Shown here: in pieces, positions 51,298 through 59,723 of the stretch
Position numbering within the stretch: position 1 is the stretch's first letter
Layout of the letters: every line of letters starts with the position of its first letter
From: Ectopseudomonas chengduensis
GTDB lineage: Bacteria; Pseudomonadota; Gammaproteobacteria; Pseudomonadales; Pseudomonadaceae
NCBI RefSeq assembly: GCF_900102635.1
Contig: NZ_FMZQ01000018.1
Span: 21,646-85,645 of the forward strand
Length of the DNA stretch: 64,000 nt
Direction: 5' to 3'
The notes under the pieces: generated by a model
The model's input: only the letters and a program-made list of their open reading frames with translations
Told to the model about the DNA's origin: nothing
Database searches by the model: none
Position numbers and translations under genes: made by a program

Positions 51298-52140
51298 TCA
51301 GTCCCGCACAGCCTGGGCCGAGGTGCTGGGTTTCCAGTCATCGGCGTTACCGGAATTAAGCGCCTGCTGTAGACGCTGCAGGTCACCACGCTGGGCAAAG
51401 TCACGCAGCCTGGCATTGAACACGCGCAACAGCTTGACGCTCTCAGGATCGCCCTTGCGAAACAGCAAGCGCAGTGGCTCGGTATTCAACTGCCGCGGAT
51501 GATGCACGATTTTACCGCCATCTTCCGGAAACAAACGATTCAACATGGCATAGCCGACAGCGCGGTCCTGTGGATGCAGGTCGATACGACCCAACTCCAG
51601 AAGACGAAAACTGGTGTCCTCCTTGCCATTTTGCTCGACGCTCAGGCGGCCGGCCTGCAACGCCTCGTCGAACGCAGGGCCGTAGGAGTAACCCAGCGTC
51701 GTGCCGATGTGATACTTCAACAAGTCCTCGACCGTGGTCCAGTCGAACGCCTGATCGCGACGATGGAACAGAACGATCTCCCCGCGCACCAGCGGGTCGC
51801 TACAAATGCCGTAATTGAGCCGACTGGGGCTGCAGCTATAGGGCATGATCGCGTGCAACTGCCCCTGCTGCAGCATCAGTACGTTGCGGTCCCAGGGATG
51901 GAAGATGAATTCGACCTGGTAACCCGCTTCAGCGAACACTGCGCTGATCAGTCGCGCCAGAGCGCCACCATCACTGCGCTCTTGGTCGACGTAAGGCGCC
52001 CAGTCACCGGTGCCGATACGCAGCTTCTGCGGCTCGGCCTGAACGGGCCCAAGGGCTACCAGCAAAACAGGTAGCGTCAGGGAGGCGAGCATCCGTGCCC
52101 AGCGTCTTCTCAGCGCGACGCTACAAAACAGGTACGACAC
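51298..52140 (-). CDS. Periplasmic solute-binding protein, family 3 type
   Basis: The 280-residue protein has an N-terminal signal peptide (LASLTLPVLLVALGPVQAEP) and the bacterial extracellular solute-binding family 3 fold: LRIGTGDWAPYVDQERSDGG, QVEFIFHPWDRNVLMLQQGQ, and the second-lobe start YHIGTTLGYSYGPAFDEALQ. Related proteins bind amino acids or have lost transport partners. No permease or ATPase lies beside it, so it is an orphan. The Trp/Pro-rich motif FHPWDRN is common in Pseudomonas orphan members. Ligand unknown. Confidence 0.85.
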   Translation of the reverse strand: MSYLFCSVALRRRWARMLASLTLPVLLVALGPVQAEPQKLRIGTGDWAPYVDQERSDGGALARLISAVFAEAGYQVEFIFHPWDRNVLMLQQGQLHAIMPYSCSPSRLNYGICSDPLVRGEIVLFHRRDQAFDWTTVEDLLKYHIGTTLGYSYGPAFDEALQAGRLSVEQNGKEDTSFRLLELGRIDLHPQDRAVGYAMLNRLFPEDGGKIVHHPRQLNTEPLRLLFRKGDPESVKLLRVFNARLRDFAQRGDLQRLQQALNSGNADDWKPSTSAQAVRD

Positions 52141-52240
52141 AAATCACCTCTGATACGGATCATGTTCGACGTCTCCCTGTCGACTACTGCAACCTCTCCC
52201 TTCGCCCAGCATAGTCAAACGCACCGTGCACGGGCGTTTC

Positions 52241-53053
52241 TCAGGTTTTCGATTGGCGCTCTGCCGGACGACGGGCGCCAGCCACCAGTTTGTCCACCAG
52301 CTTGGCCGCAGCAGCCATGCCGAAGCTGGCGGTGACCATCATCACCGCGCCGAAACCGCCCGCGCAGTCGAGTTTCACCCCTTCACCGACGAAGCCCTTG
52401 GCCTGACAGACCGTGCCATCCGGCTTGGGGTAACGCAGTTGCTCGGTGGAGAACACGCAAGGGACGCTGTAGGTGCGGCCCGGCGTACGCGAGAAGCCAT
52501 AGTCGCGGCGCAACAGGCTGCGCACCTTGGCCGCCAGCGGGTCGTTGAAGGTCTTGTTCAGGTCGGTGACCTGAATCTGCGTCGGGTCGACCTGCCCGCC
52601 CGCGCCGCCGGTGGTGACGATCTGAATCTTGCGCCGCTTGCACCAGGCGATCAGAGCCGCCTTGGCCGGCACGCTGTCGATGCAGTCGATCACACCGTCG
52701 AGCTGCTCGGTGATGTACTCGGCCATGGTCTCACGGGTGACGAAATCCGCCACCGCATGCACCACGCAGGCCGGGTTGATGGCGCGGATGCGCGCGGCCA
52801 TCTCATCGACCTTGGCCTTGCCCACCGCGCCTTCGACGGCGTGCACCTGGCGATTGGTGTTGGTGATGCAAACATCGTCCAGGTCGAACAGGGAAATCTC
52901 GCCGACACCCGAGCGCGCCAGCGCCTCGGCCGCCCAGGAACCGACGCCGCCGATGCCGACTACCGCCACGTGCGCCGCTGCCAGTCGTTGATAGCCCTCC
53001 TGGCCGTAAAGCCGGGCTATGCCGCCGAATCGCTGATCGTCAGTACCCATCAC
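52241..53053 (-). CDS. tcdA: tRNA threonylcarbamoyladenosine dehydratase
   Basis: Also called csdL/ygdL. This E1-like ATP-dependent enzyme cyclises t6A37 in tRNAs and works with the CsdA–CsdE sulfur relay. The 270-residue protein has FGGIARLYGQEGYQRLAAAH, the nucleotide-binding VVGIGGVGSWAAEALARSGV, DLDDVCITNTNRQVHA and DGVIDCIDSVPAKAALI, and a Gly/Ala-rich C-terminal membrane-like segment typical of the family. csdA and csdE lie 2–4 kb away, separated by two unrelated genes. Confidence 0.94.
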   Translation of the reverse strand: MMGTDDQRFGGIARLYGQEGYQRLAAAHVAVVGIGGVGSWAAEALARSGVGEISLFDLDDVCITNTNRQVHAVEGAVGKAKVDEMAARIRAINPACVVHAVADFVTRETMAEYITEQLDGVIDCIDSVPAKAALIAWCKRRKIQIVTTGGAGGQVDPTQIQVTDLNKTFNDPLAAKVRSLLRRDYGFSRTPGRTYSVPCVFSTEQLRYPKPDGTVCQAKGFVGEGVKLDCAGGFGAVMMVTASFGMAAAAKLVDKLVAGARRPAERQSKT

Positions 53054-53174
53054 ACCCCCTGCAAGAAGGCGCGCATTATAGAGATAGCACCCTGCCCACC
53101 CAAGCCTGTCGAACAGGTCAGCCGTCGGCCCGTCGTATCGAGCTGCATTTACCGCGAATGCGCCGTGCGGCCCT

Positions 53175-53240
53175 CCCTCATCCGGCGCTTCGCGCCACCT
53201 TCTCCCAGAGGGAGAAGGGCATCAAGGATGGCGTCGCTGC
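53175..53240 (+). repeat. Direct repeat flanking dapE, left copy
   Basis: CCCTCATCCGGCGCTTCGCG, CTTCTCCCAGAGGGAGAAGG and GCGTCGCTGCGCGACTT are shared with 54478-54550. It contains an internal CTTCTCCC/GGGAGAAG palindrome. The rest of 53054-53296 shows no gene. Confidence 0.8.
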
Positions 53241-53296
53241 GCGACTTTCACGGTAATATGGCCAGCCTTCACGCTAGCCGCCGTACCGGAGCCGCA

Positions 53297-54439
53297 ATGA
53301 CCGCCACCCTCACCCCGACCCTGGAACTCGCCTTCGACCTGATCCGCCGCCCGTCCGTGACCCCGGTCGACGAAGGTTGCCAGGAGCTGATGATGCGCCG
53401 TCTGGCCGCGTGCGGCTTCGAGGTTGAGCGCATGCGCATCGAAGAGGTGGAGAATTTCTGGGCCAAACGCGGTGGCGACGGCCCGGTGCTGTGCTTCGCC
53501 GGCCACACCGATGTGGTACCCACCGGCCCGCTGGACGCCTGGCAGTACCAGCCGTTCGACGTGCGCGTCGATGAAGACGGCATGCTCTGCGGCCGAGGCG
53601 CAGCGGACATGAAAGGCAGCCTGGCGAGCATGATCATCGCGGTGGAGCGCTTCGTCGCCGACTACCCGAACCACAAGGGCGCCATCACCTTCCTGATCAC
53701 CAGCGATGAAGAAGGCCCGGCTCAGCATGGCACCAAGGCGGTGGTCGAGCGCCTGCGCGAGCGTAACGAGCGCCTGGACTGGTGCATCGTCGGCGAACCG
53801 TCGAGCACCACTCTGCTCGGTGACGTGGTGAAGAACGGCCGTCGTGGCTCCCTCGGTTGCACCCTCACCGTGTACGGCAAGCAAGGCCACGTCGCCTACC
53901 CGCACCTGGCGAAGAATCCGATTCACCTGGCCGCCCCGGCACTGGCCGAACTGGCCGCCGAACATTGGGATCATGGCAACGACTACTTCCCGCCGACCAG
54001 CTTCCAGGTGTCCAATCTCAACTCCGGCACTGGCGCGACCAACGTCATCCCCGGCGAGCTGAAAGCGGTGTTCAACTTCCGCTTCTCCACCGAATCCACC
54101 GTCGAGGAGCTGCAGCAACGCGTCACCACCATTCTCGACAAGCACGGCCTGGACTACCACCTGGAGTGGGCGCTGTCCGGCCTGCCCTTCCTTACCCAGC
54201 CGGGCGACCTGCTCGACGCAGTGGCCGCCAGCATCAAGAACGTCACCGGTCGCGACACCACGCCGTCCACCAGCGGCGGCACCTCCGACGGTCGCTTCAT
54301 CGCCACCCTGGGCACCCAGGTGGTCGAGCTCGGCCCGGTCAACGCCACCATCCACCAGATCAACGAGCGCGTACTGGCCAGCGACCTCGACCTGCTCACC
54401 GAAGTCTATTACCGAACCCTGGTGAAATTGCTGGCATGA
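53297..54439 (+). CDS. dapE: Succinyl-diaminopimelate desuccinylase
   Basis: DapE removes the succinyl group in the step after DapC. The ATG at 53297 gives a 380-residue M20 metallopeptidase with the zinc ligands in LCFAGHTDVVPTGP, GRGAADMKGSLASMI, TSDEEGPAQHGT and the C-terminal STSGGTSDGRFIA, and the dimerisation domain between. The frame runs open far upstream opposite tcdA, without family character. Its neighbours downstream (rlmA, a hypothetical, csp) follow the order I know from another chromosomal locus in P. aeruginosa. Confidence 0.96.
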   Translation: MTATLTPTLELAFDLIRRPSVTPVDEGCQELMMRRLAACGFEVERMRIEEVENFWAKRGGDGPVLCFAGHTDVVPTGPLDAWQYQPFDVRVDEDGMLCGRGAADMKGSLASMIIAVERFVADYPNHKGAITFLITSDEEGPAQHGTKAVVERLRERNERLDWCIVGEPSSTTLLGDVVKNGRRGSLGCTLTVYGKQGHVAYPHLAKNPIHLAAPALAELAAEHWDHGNDYFPPTSFQVSNLNSGTGATNVIPGELKAVFNFRFSTESTVEELQQRVTTILDKHGLDYHLEWALSGLPFLTQPGDLLDAVAASIKNVTGRDTTPSTSGGTSDGRFIATLGTQVVELGPVNATIHQINERVLASDLDLLTEVYYRTLVKLLA

Positions 54440-54477
54440 TGGGCGAAGCAAATCCGATGTCAGTAATCCGCCCATTG

Positions 54478-54550
54478 CCCTCATCCGCCGCTGCGCGCCA
54501 CCTTCTCCCAGAGGGAGAAGGATTCAGGGAGAACGTCGCTACGCGACGTG
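54478..54550 (+). repeat. Direct repeat flanking dapE, right copy
   Basis: CCCTCATCCGCCGCTGCGCG, CTTCTCCCAGAGGGAGAAGG and ACGTCGCTACGCGACGTG match the copy at 53175-53240 in the same orientation. It lies between dapE and rlmA and reaches the rlmA start. Confidence 0.8.
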
Positions 54551-54551
54551 C

Positions 54552-55382
54552 ATGCCAATGCTGATCTGTCCCATCTGCCAAGCGCCGCTGATGCCCAGCG
54601 GCAACGGCCTGGCCTGCGAAAACCGCCACAGCTTCGACCGCGCGCGCCAGGGCTACTTCAACCTGCTGCCAGTGCAACACAAGAACAGCCGCGACCCCGG
54701 CGACAACGCCGCCATGGTCGAGGCCCGCCGGCGTTTTCTCGACGGCGGCCACTACGCACCGCTGGCCGCACGCCTGGCCGCACTGGCTGCCGAGTACAAG
54801 CCGGCGCGCTGGCTGGATATCGGTTGTGGCGAGGGTTACTACACCGAACAGACCGCCCGCGCCCTGCCCGCCGCCGACGGTTATGCCCTGGACATCTCCC
54901 GCGAGGCGGTGAAACGCGCGTGCAAACGTGCTCCGCAGCTGAGCTGGCTGGTGGCGAGCATGGCCCGCGTGCCATTGGCCGATGCCAGTTGCGACCTACT
55001 GGCCAGCGTCTTCAGCCCGCTGGACTGGGCCGAGGCCAAACGCCTGCTCGCACCCGGCGGCGGCTTGCTGCGCATGGGCCCGACTCGCGGCCACCTGATG
55101 GAGCTGCGGCAGAAGCTGTACGACGAAGTACGCGACTACGACGACGAGAAGCACCTGGCGCTGATTCCGCCCGGCATGCACCTGGCCCACAGCGAAACCC
55201 TCGAATTCCCGCTGCACCTGGCCGACGCTCAGGCTCGCGCCGACCTGCTGGCCATGACCCCACACGGCTGGCGCGCCAGTGCCGAACGCCGTGAAGCAGT
55301 GATCGCCGAGCCCTTCGAAGTTACCGTCGCCATCCGCTACGATTGGATCGTCAAAACCCAGAGCCCACGCTCTCAGGACTGA
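54552..55382 (+). CDS. rlmA: 23S rRNA (guanine-N1)-methyltransferase RlmA
   Basis: RlmA methylates G745 of 23S rRNA. The 276-residue protein starts with a zinc knuckle (CPICQAPLMPSGNGLACENRH) and HSFDRARQGYFNLLP, followed by a SAM domain with ARWLDIGCGEGYYTEQTA. The start could be the ATG at 54552 or the one two codons later. No other methyltransferase family combines this zinc finger with the RQGYFNLL motif. Confidence 0.92.
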   Translation: MPMLICPICQAPLMPSGNGLACENRHSFDRARQGYFNLLPVQHKNSRDPGDNAAMVEARRRFLDGGHYAPLAARLAALAAEYKPARWLDIGCGEGYYTEQTARALPAADGYALDISREAVKRACKRAPQLSWLVASMARVPLADASCDLLASVFSPLDWAEAKRLLAPGGGLLRMGPTRGHLMELRQKLYDEVRDYDDEKHLALIPPGMHLAHSETLEFPLHLADAQARADLLAMTPHGWRASAERREAVIAEPFEVTVAIRYDWIVKTQSPRSQD

Positions 55383-55387
55383 AAGCC

Positions 55388-55762
55388 ATGCGCCAACCCG
55401 ACATCGAGATCTACCTCAAAGACGCCGAACGTGATGCCGTGGCGCAATGGCTGGGTGAAGCACTTGGCCCATGCAGCGACTGGCAGCAGAAAGGCCAGAC
55501 CTTCAAGTGCAAGGCCGGTGACGTGCCGGTGACCTGGTTGCCGAAAGCCGTGGGCAAATGGCACAGCCTGTACCTGGAAAGCGACGCCACGCCCTGGGAC
55601 GACGACCTGGCTTGCGCCCGCGCCGCCCATGCCGCGCTCGGCGTACAGATTCGCTGCGCACCCGGCACCTGGGTTGAGGATGAAAGCGACGAGGAAGCCG
55701 ACCGCTGGATCAAGGTCGACGCCGATGGTGAAACCGAAATCGTCTGGCGTACAGATCAATAG
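55388..55762 (+). CDS. Conserved hypothetical protein next to rlmA
   Basis: The ATG at 55388 gives an acidic, soluble 124-residue protein (MRQPDIEIYLKDAERDAVAQ). It has no signal peptide, no membrane segment and no catalytic motif that I recognise; Trp-rich positions (WQQKGQTFKCKAGDVPVTWL, ATPWDDDL) and an acidic stretch EDESDEEADRWIKVDADGE stand out. It starts 5 bases after rlmA and is probably co-transcribed. The same neighbour follows rlmA in other Pseudomonas as I recall. No function is offered. Confidence 0.8.
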   Translation: MRQPDIEIYLKDAERDAVAQWLGEALGPCSDWQQKGQTFKCKAGDVPVTWLPKAVGKWHSLYLESDATPWDDDLACARAAHAALGVQIRCAPGTWVEDESDEEADRWIKVDADGETEIVWRTDQ

Positions 55763-55788
55763 CGGCCGCTTAGCGCAAGCGCCAAATC

Positions 55789-55853
55789 TGTAGGAGCGGC
55801 GCCCCGCCGCGAATCAGGACGACAAAGCTTCGCCCCGGGGCGGGGCTCCTACG
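55789..55853 (+). repeat. Palindromic repeat, GTAGGAGCGGC family
   Basis: TGTAGGAGCGGCGCCCCGCC and the inverted CCCGGGGCGGGGCTCCTACG form a long palindrome after the hypothetical gene. Confidence 0.85.
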
Positions 55854-55882
55854 CAAAGCTGCGTGGAGTCACTATCTTCGCC

Positions 55883-55957
55883 CGTAGCCCGGATGAAATC
55901 CGGGGATCAGCGCATTTCCCGGATTTCCCGGATTTCCCGGATTTCATCCAGGCTACA
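55883..55957 (+). repeat. Palindromic repeat, GTAGCCCGGAT family, with internal triplication
   Basis: CGTAGCCCGGATGAAATCCG and the inverted GGATTTCATCCAGGCTACA, but the right arm carries CCCGGATTT three times in tandem (55918-55944), where the copies at 12440 and 47171 have one. Confidence 0.85.
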
Positions 55958-56130
55958 GTGTTCTTCACCTTCGCGGCCCGAACAGACCACAAAGAACAAG
56001 GCCGGTCATCGACGGTAACGCTGTTCACTTAAGCGACGGTCGGACGCGTTCAGTGCCCTCGCCCCTCTGGGAAGAGGGTTAGGGCGGGCCGCGTTCGCAG
56101 AGGGGTGGCCGGCAGACTTGCAGTGATTTC

Positions 56131-56169
56131 AGCCCTCTCCCCCAGCCCCTCTCCCCTTTATGGGAGAGG
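56131..56169 (+). repeat. Palindrome CCCTCTCCCC / GGGAGAGGG
   Basis: CCCTCTCCCCCAGCCCCTCT and the inverted TATGGGAGAGGG; a weaker relative lies at 56057-56092. Confidence 0.65.
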
Positions 56170-56239
56170 GACGTACCGAGCAACCCTCCACGTCTTTCGG
56201 CGGGTTTCACCCGCCCTACGAAATACAGCGCCCACAAAC

Positions 56240-56268
56240 AACAAGGCCCGTCATCGACGGGCCTTGTT
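56240..56268 (-). terminator. Rho-independent terminator of the cold-shock gene
   Basis: AACAAGGCCCGTC-GAT-GACGGGCCTTGTT on the minus strand starts about 17 bases after the csp stop. The stem is long and strong; the T run is carried by the stem end (TTGTTGTTTG). Confidence 0.8.
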
Positions 56269-56285
56269 GTATTTCGAGTTGGAGC

Positions 56286-56495
56286 TCAGACCGCGGAGAC
56301 GTCTTCCGCCTGCAGGCCTTTCTGGCCCTGGGTCACACCGAACTCGACCTTCTGGCCTTCGACCAGGGTGCGGTGGCCATCGCCACGAATGGCGCGGTAG
56401 TGAACGAATACGTCCGGGCCGCTTTCGCGCTGAATGAACCCGTAACCCTTGGAATCATTGAACCATTTGACGGTTCCCGTCTCACGATCTGCCAT
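56286..56495 (-). CDS. CspA-family cold-shock protein
   Basis: The ATG at 56495 gives a 69-residue cold-shock domain with the RNA-binding motifs KGYGFIQ (RNP1) and DVFVHY (RNP2). Such proteins melt RNA structure. The bases 56496-56724 upstream have no gene and probably hold its promoter and a long 5' leader, which is common for cold-shock genes; an open frame extends through it but has no family character. CspD-like paralogues cannot be told apart here. Confidence 0.93.
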   Translation of the reverse strand: MADRETGTVKWFNDSKGYGFIQRESGPDVFVHYRAIRGDGHRTLVEGQKVEFGVTQGQKGLQAEDVSAV

Positions 56496-56724
56496 TACCA
56501 ACTTCTCCAAACTCGCTATGTTTTTATTGTCCCGAAGGCGCTTTGACGGCTCGGTAAAAACGTTCTTCTCAGCGTTCGCCACCCCCGGCAATCGAGCATG
56601 GAGCAGGTCAAGCGATTCGCGTTCTTGCTGCAGCCGAAGGCCGAGTATAAAGCATGGATTGTGACTGAAAAGCACTTTTTCAAAACCGCCACGAACCCAG
56701 AAGATATGCGGGTTACAGCTTGTT

Positions 56725-57717
56725 TTATGGGCTTTTTACTAACAGATCGCGCAACTTCTTCGCCAGCCGCTGCACCTGATCAGGCTCCAGTCGATATGCC
56801 CAGTCACTGCGCGCACTCACCTCTGCTGCGTTGAAACCTTCACGCTCGCCAAGCACCAACCAATACTGCTCACCCTGCTTGTACAACGCTCCTTCGAGCT
56901 TCTCCTCGGCAAAACCGCTGAGGCTGAACTGCAGCATCGGCGCCTGCATGAAACCTATCTGCGCCAATGGCGCGGCATCGGCGAACTGCAGGTTGGAGAA
57001 GACCAGGGCGACGCCATTGGCCGCACCCTCGAAGCTGAGTTTCTGTTCCTTGCGCAGTTCTGCGACAGCGAAGTTGTACTGCTGGGCATCGGCACGCGTC
57101 AGGGTAAGTTTCTCGCCATCGGCGTAGCGCAGCTCAAGGCGCGCGATGCGCGTGAAGGGAATGTCGCTGACACGCCGATCCAGCCAGTCCAGCTCACGCG
57201 TCGGCACCTGCAACTGCTGATCGATCAGCCACACCTGATCCTCGCCGGCACGACGCACCAGTTGCCCACTGCCTTGCTGAGAGGGATTACCCAAGCGCAG
57301 CCCCAGGTCGGGATGCCCGTCGAACTGCAGCTTCAGACGCAGCGCCTGCTCATCGGCCGCGCCCTCCTCGGCCAAGCCCAAACGAGCATGCCACTGCGGG
57401 TTGGCGGTCTTGGCCTCCTGCGTGCGCGCCTCACGCAATGCCCGCAGCAGTTCGGCCAGCGCTTGCGGCGCCGCCGGATAGTCGGCCTTGGCCGGCACTA
57501 CCCAGGTATCACCACGTCGCTCGATAAGTACCGAGGGCTGCCCCGGCGCCTCGATCTCCAGTGCCTGCAGCGTATTCAGATAGCCCTGTTCGGCTGCCAG
57601 CCAGGGCGCCGACTCGATTTGCGCCGTGCTCTGCTGCTGGCCGCGCTGCACGGCCAGGTAACCCAGCACACAAAGCAGCACGATGACGATCAATGCGATC
57701 AGACCTTTACGTCCCAT
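56725..57717 (-). CDS. DUF4340 membrane-anchored protein of the Gld-type ABC system
   Basis: The ATG at 57717 gives a 330-residue protein with one N-terminal membrane segment (KGLIALIVIVLLCVLGYLAV) and a large periplasmic part with the DUF4340 pattern, including PSVLIERRGDTWVVPAKADY, RLGNPSQQGSGQLVR and a LDWLDRRVSDIPFTRIARLE-type segment. It is the last of four co-oriented genes (gldA–gldF–gldG–this). DUF4340 proteins regularly accompany GldG-like proteins; the substrate of the system is unknown. Confidence 0.85.
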   Translation of the reverse strand: MGRKGLIALIVIVLLCVLGYLAVQRGQQQSTAQIESAPWLAAEQGYLNTLQALEIEAPGQPSVLIERRGDTWVVPAKADYPAAPQALAELLRALREARTQEAKTANPQWHARLGLAEEGAADEQALRLKLQFDGHPDLGLRLGNPSQQGSGQLVRRAGEDQVWLIDQQLQVPTRELDWLDRRVSDIPFTRIARLELRYADGEKLTLTRADAQQYNFAVAELRKEQKLSFEGAANGVALVFSNLQFADAAPLAQIGFMQAPMLQFSLSGFAEEKLEGALYKQGEQYWLVLGEREGFNAAEVSARSDWAYRLEPDQVQRLAKKLRDLLVKSP

Positions 57718-57748
57718 GATCTTTTCACCCTTGGATAGGATGAAGCCG

Positions 57749-57805
57749 CGTAGGGTGAGCCGTGCGCACCGATGCTTCCCGGCTGAACACACGGCGCACC
57801 CTACG
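57749..57805 (+). repeat. Palindromic repeat, TAGGGTGCGC family
   Basis: CGTAGGGTGAGCCGTGCGCA and the inverted CACGGCGCACCCTACG lie between gldG and the DUF4340 gene. Confidence 0.8.
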
Positions 57806-57828
57806 GGCCTCTGGAAAAACCAGACATT

Positions 57829-57877
57829 GGTGGAGGCGCTTCAGCGGCGACGGTCGCGGCTGAAGCCCCTCCTACAA
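57829..57877 (+). repeat. Palindromic repeat, GTAGGAGCGGC family (degenerate)
   Basis: GGTGGAGGCGCTTCAGCGGC and the inverted GCGGCTGAAGCCCCTCCTAC, just after the gldG stop. Confidence 0.7.
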
Positions 57878-57887
57878 GAGATAACCC

Positions 57888-59714
57888 TCAAGCGCGGCGA
57901 CGGCGCCGCCACAGCCACAATGCCAACACGCCAAGGGTCAGCAGCGCCGGCACCAGGGCGATGTTGATGATCTTCAGCGTACGACCCAGCGCCTCGATAT
58001 CGGCATTGAGCTGGTAGCGCACCTCGCGCAGCTCCTTGCGAATCTCCAGCTTCTGCTGGATGAAGCGCTGCAACGCGCCCTGCTGCTCCGGCGTCAGCTC
58101 CAGGCTTGGATCGTCGCTTTGCTGCAGCGCCGCCAGTTGCTGCTCCGTCTCGGCCAGGCGTGCCTGCAAGGCTTGCTCCTTGTCACGGAAACGCTGTTCG
58201 GCAGCACGCTGCAACTCCTCGACCACCACGAACGGACGGCTGAAGCGACCACGCGAACGCACGCTGATCAGCGCCTCGGAGCCGGTCAGGTTGTCCAGCG
58301 CGTTGATGGTGAAGCTGCCGTTGTCCGCCCAGGGCTGCGGCATGCGCTGGCCGAAGAAGTCCTGCACCTGCACCCACATGCGATCACTGAGAATGTCGGT
58401 ATCAGCCACGGCGATGACGTTGATGGTGTCCGCCTGCTTGAGGCCGTCCTTGCGTCCTTCGATGCCATCGGGGAAGGCGCTCTGCGCCGGGCCATCGATG
58501 CGCGCGGCGATGGTGTAGCGCTCGCCGGTCGGCTCCAGTTCGCGGATCAGCTCCTCGGGGTTGCTGAGCATGGCGAAGCGCTGGGCGTCGAACGGCATGG
58601 CGTATTCGGAGCTTTGCATCAGCGGGGTAAAGCGCGTCTTCGCCCCCTCCACCGGTTCGAGAATTCCAGCCGTGGCAACGGTGACGCTCTCCAGCCCGGC
58701 CGTGGCGATATCGGTCTGATCCAGCGCCTTGCGCGGCAAGCTCAGCCAGGCAGCGTGACGAACCGGACGCTGGCCTTGACCACGGTTGACCGACATGGCG
58801 TAGGAGCCATCGCCAAGCACCTTGTCCGGCACCATGCGCAAGCCCCAGGCCTTGAACAGCGGCTCGATGTTCGACGCCCGGTCCACCGCCACCTCGCCCG
58901 GCATATCGCCGGTGTCAGCCTCGGCATAGGGGTCGACGAAGACCATCAGCTTGCCGCCGCGCAGCACGAACTGGTCGATGGCGTAGAGGGTCTGCTCGGG
59001 CAGATTCTTCGGATGCACCAGCCAGAGCACTGAGACGCTATCGGGAATCTGGTCGACATCGGCCTTGAGTTGCTCGATCTGGAACAACTGGCGCACCTGC
59101 TCCAGCACCATCCACGGCGGCGTCGGCTGCCGCGCCATCATGTCGAAACCGCCGGTCATCGACAGCCCGGAGAGCACGCCAACCACCGGCAGCTCCGGCT
59201 TGGCCAGGGTCTGCACCAGGCGGCTCAGCTCGTACTCCAGATGCTCCTCCTGATCCAGGGCGAAGAACGGGATCACCTGGGTGTCGTCCAGGCCATTGGT
59301 GCCAGCCAGGCCGAAGTAGATCGAGTCGCCGCCCTGCTGCAGCGGAATGTCCTGCAGACCGTATTGCGCGGCCTTGTCCTCATCTTCGGAGAACGGCTCG
59401 GGGTCGATGATATGCAGGCGGATCTTGCCGCCAGCCTGGGCCTGGTAGGCCTTGAGCATCTCCTCCACGCGCTGGGCATAGGTGCGCAGCGCCGGCAGGT
59501 TCTTGGCCACCTTGTCCGAGTAGAAGAAGTACAGGTTGATCGGCTCGTCCAGCTCACCAAGGATCTGCTTGGTGCCATCGGAGATGGTGTAGAGCTTCTG
59601 CTCGGTCAGGTCCAGGCGGGCACCGCCCAGGCCCAGGCCGGCCAGCAGGTTGAAGGCGAGAAAGGCCGCCGCGATCAGCAGCAACCCTGCGCCGGAATAG
59701 ATCAGCTTTTTCAT
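57888..59714 (-). CDS. gldG: GldG-like ABC system auxiliary protein
   Basis: The 608-residue protein has an N-terminal membrane segment (YSGAGLLLIAAAFLAFNLLA), a periplasmic GldG domain with LTEQKLYTISDGTKQILGEL, PINLYFFYSDK and QPTPPWMVLEQVRQLFQIEQ, a coiled coil near 500-560, and a C-terminal membrane segment followed by RRRRRA. In Bacteroidetes GldG works with GldA and GldF in gliding; in Proteobacteria the same trio is an uncharacterised ABC system and no gliding role is implied. It is 9 bases after the permease gene. Confidence 0.87.
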   Translation of the reverse strand: MKKLIYSGAGLLLIAAAFLAFNLLAGLGLGGARLDLTEQKLYTISDGTKQILGELDEPINLYFFYSDKVAKNLPALRTYAQRVEEMLKAYQAQAGGKIRLHIIDPEPFSEDEDKAAQYGLQDIPLQQGGDSIYFGLAGTNGLDDTQVIPFFALDQEEHLEYELSRLVQTLAKPELPVVGVLSGLSMTGGFDMMARQPTPPWMVLEQVRQLFQIEQLKADVDQIPDSVSVLWLVHPKNLPEQTLYAIDQFVLRGGKLMVFVDPYAEADTGDMPGEVAVDRASNIEPLFKAWGLRMVPDKVLGDGSYAMSVNRGQGQRPVRHAAWLSLPRKALDQTDIATAGLESVTVATAGILEPVEGAKTRFTPLMQSSEYAMPFDAQRFAMLSNPEELIRELEPTGERYTIAARIDGPAQSAFPDGIEGRKDGLKQADTINVIAVADTDILSDRMWVQVQDFFGQRMPQPWADNGSFTINALDNLTGSEALISVRSRGRFSRPFVVVEELQRAAEQRFRDKEQALQARLAETEQQLAALQQSDDPSLELTPEQQGALQRFIQQKLEIRKELREVRYQLNADIEALGRTLKIINIALVPALLTLGVLALWLWRRRRRA

Positions 59715-59723
59715 GGGCGCTCC

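Larger units (their letters stand above)
55763..56285. other. 523-base gene-free stretch packed with repeats
   Basis: No plausible coding frame. From left to right it holds a GTAGGAGCGGC palindrome (55789-55853), a GTAGCCCGGAT palindrome with a 9-base triplication (55883-55957), a broken copy of the csp terminator (55987-56015), two runs of the CCCTCTCCC/GGGAGAGGG kind (56057-56092 and 56131-56169) and the csp terminator (56240-56268). Confidence 0.75.

Noticed and set aside
52226..53296. Upstream extension of dapE opposite tcdA
   Set aside because: The M20 domain starts at 53297; the extension is antisense to tcdA and crosses a repeat.
55918..55944. CRISPR-like tandem repeats
   Set aside because: Nine-base units without spacers; a slippage expansion within a palindromic repeat.
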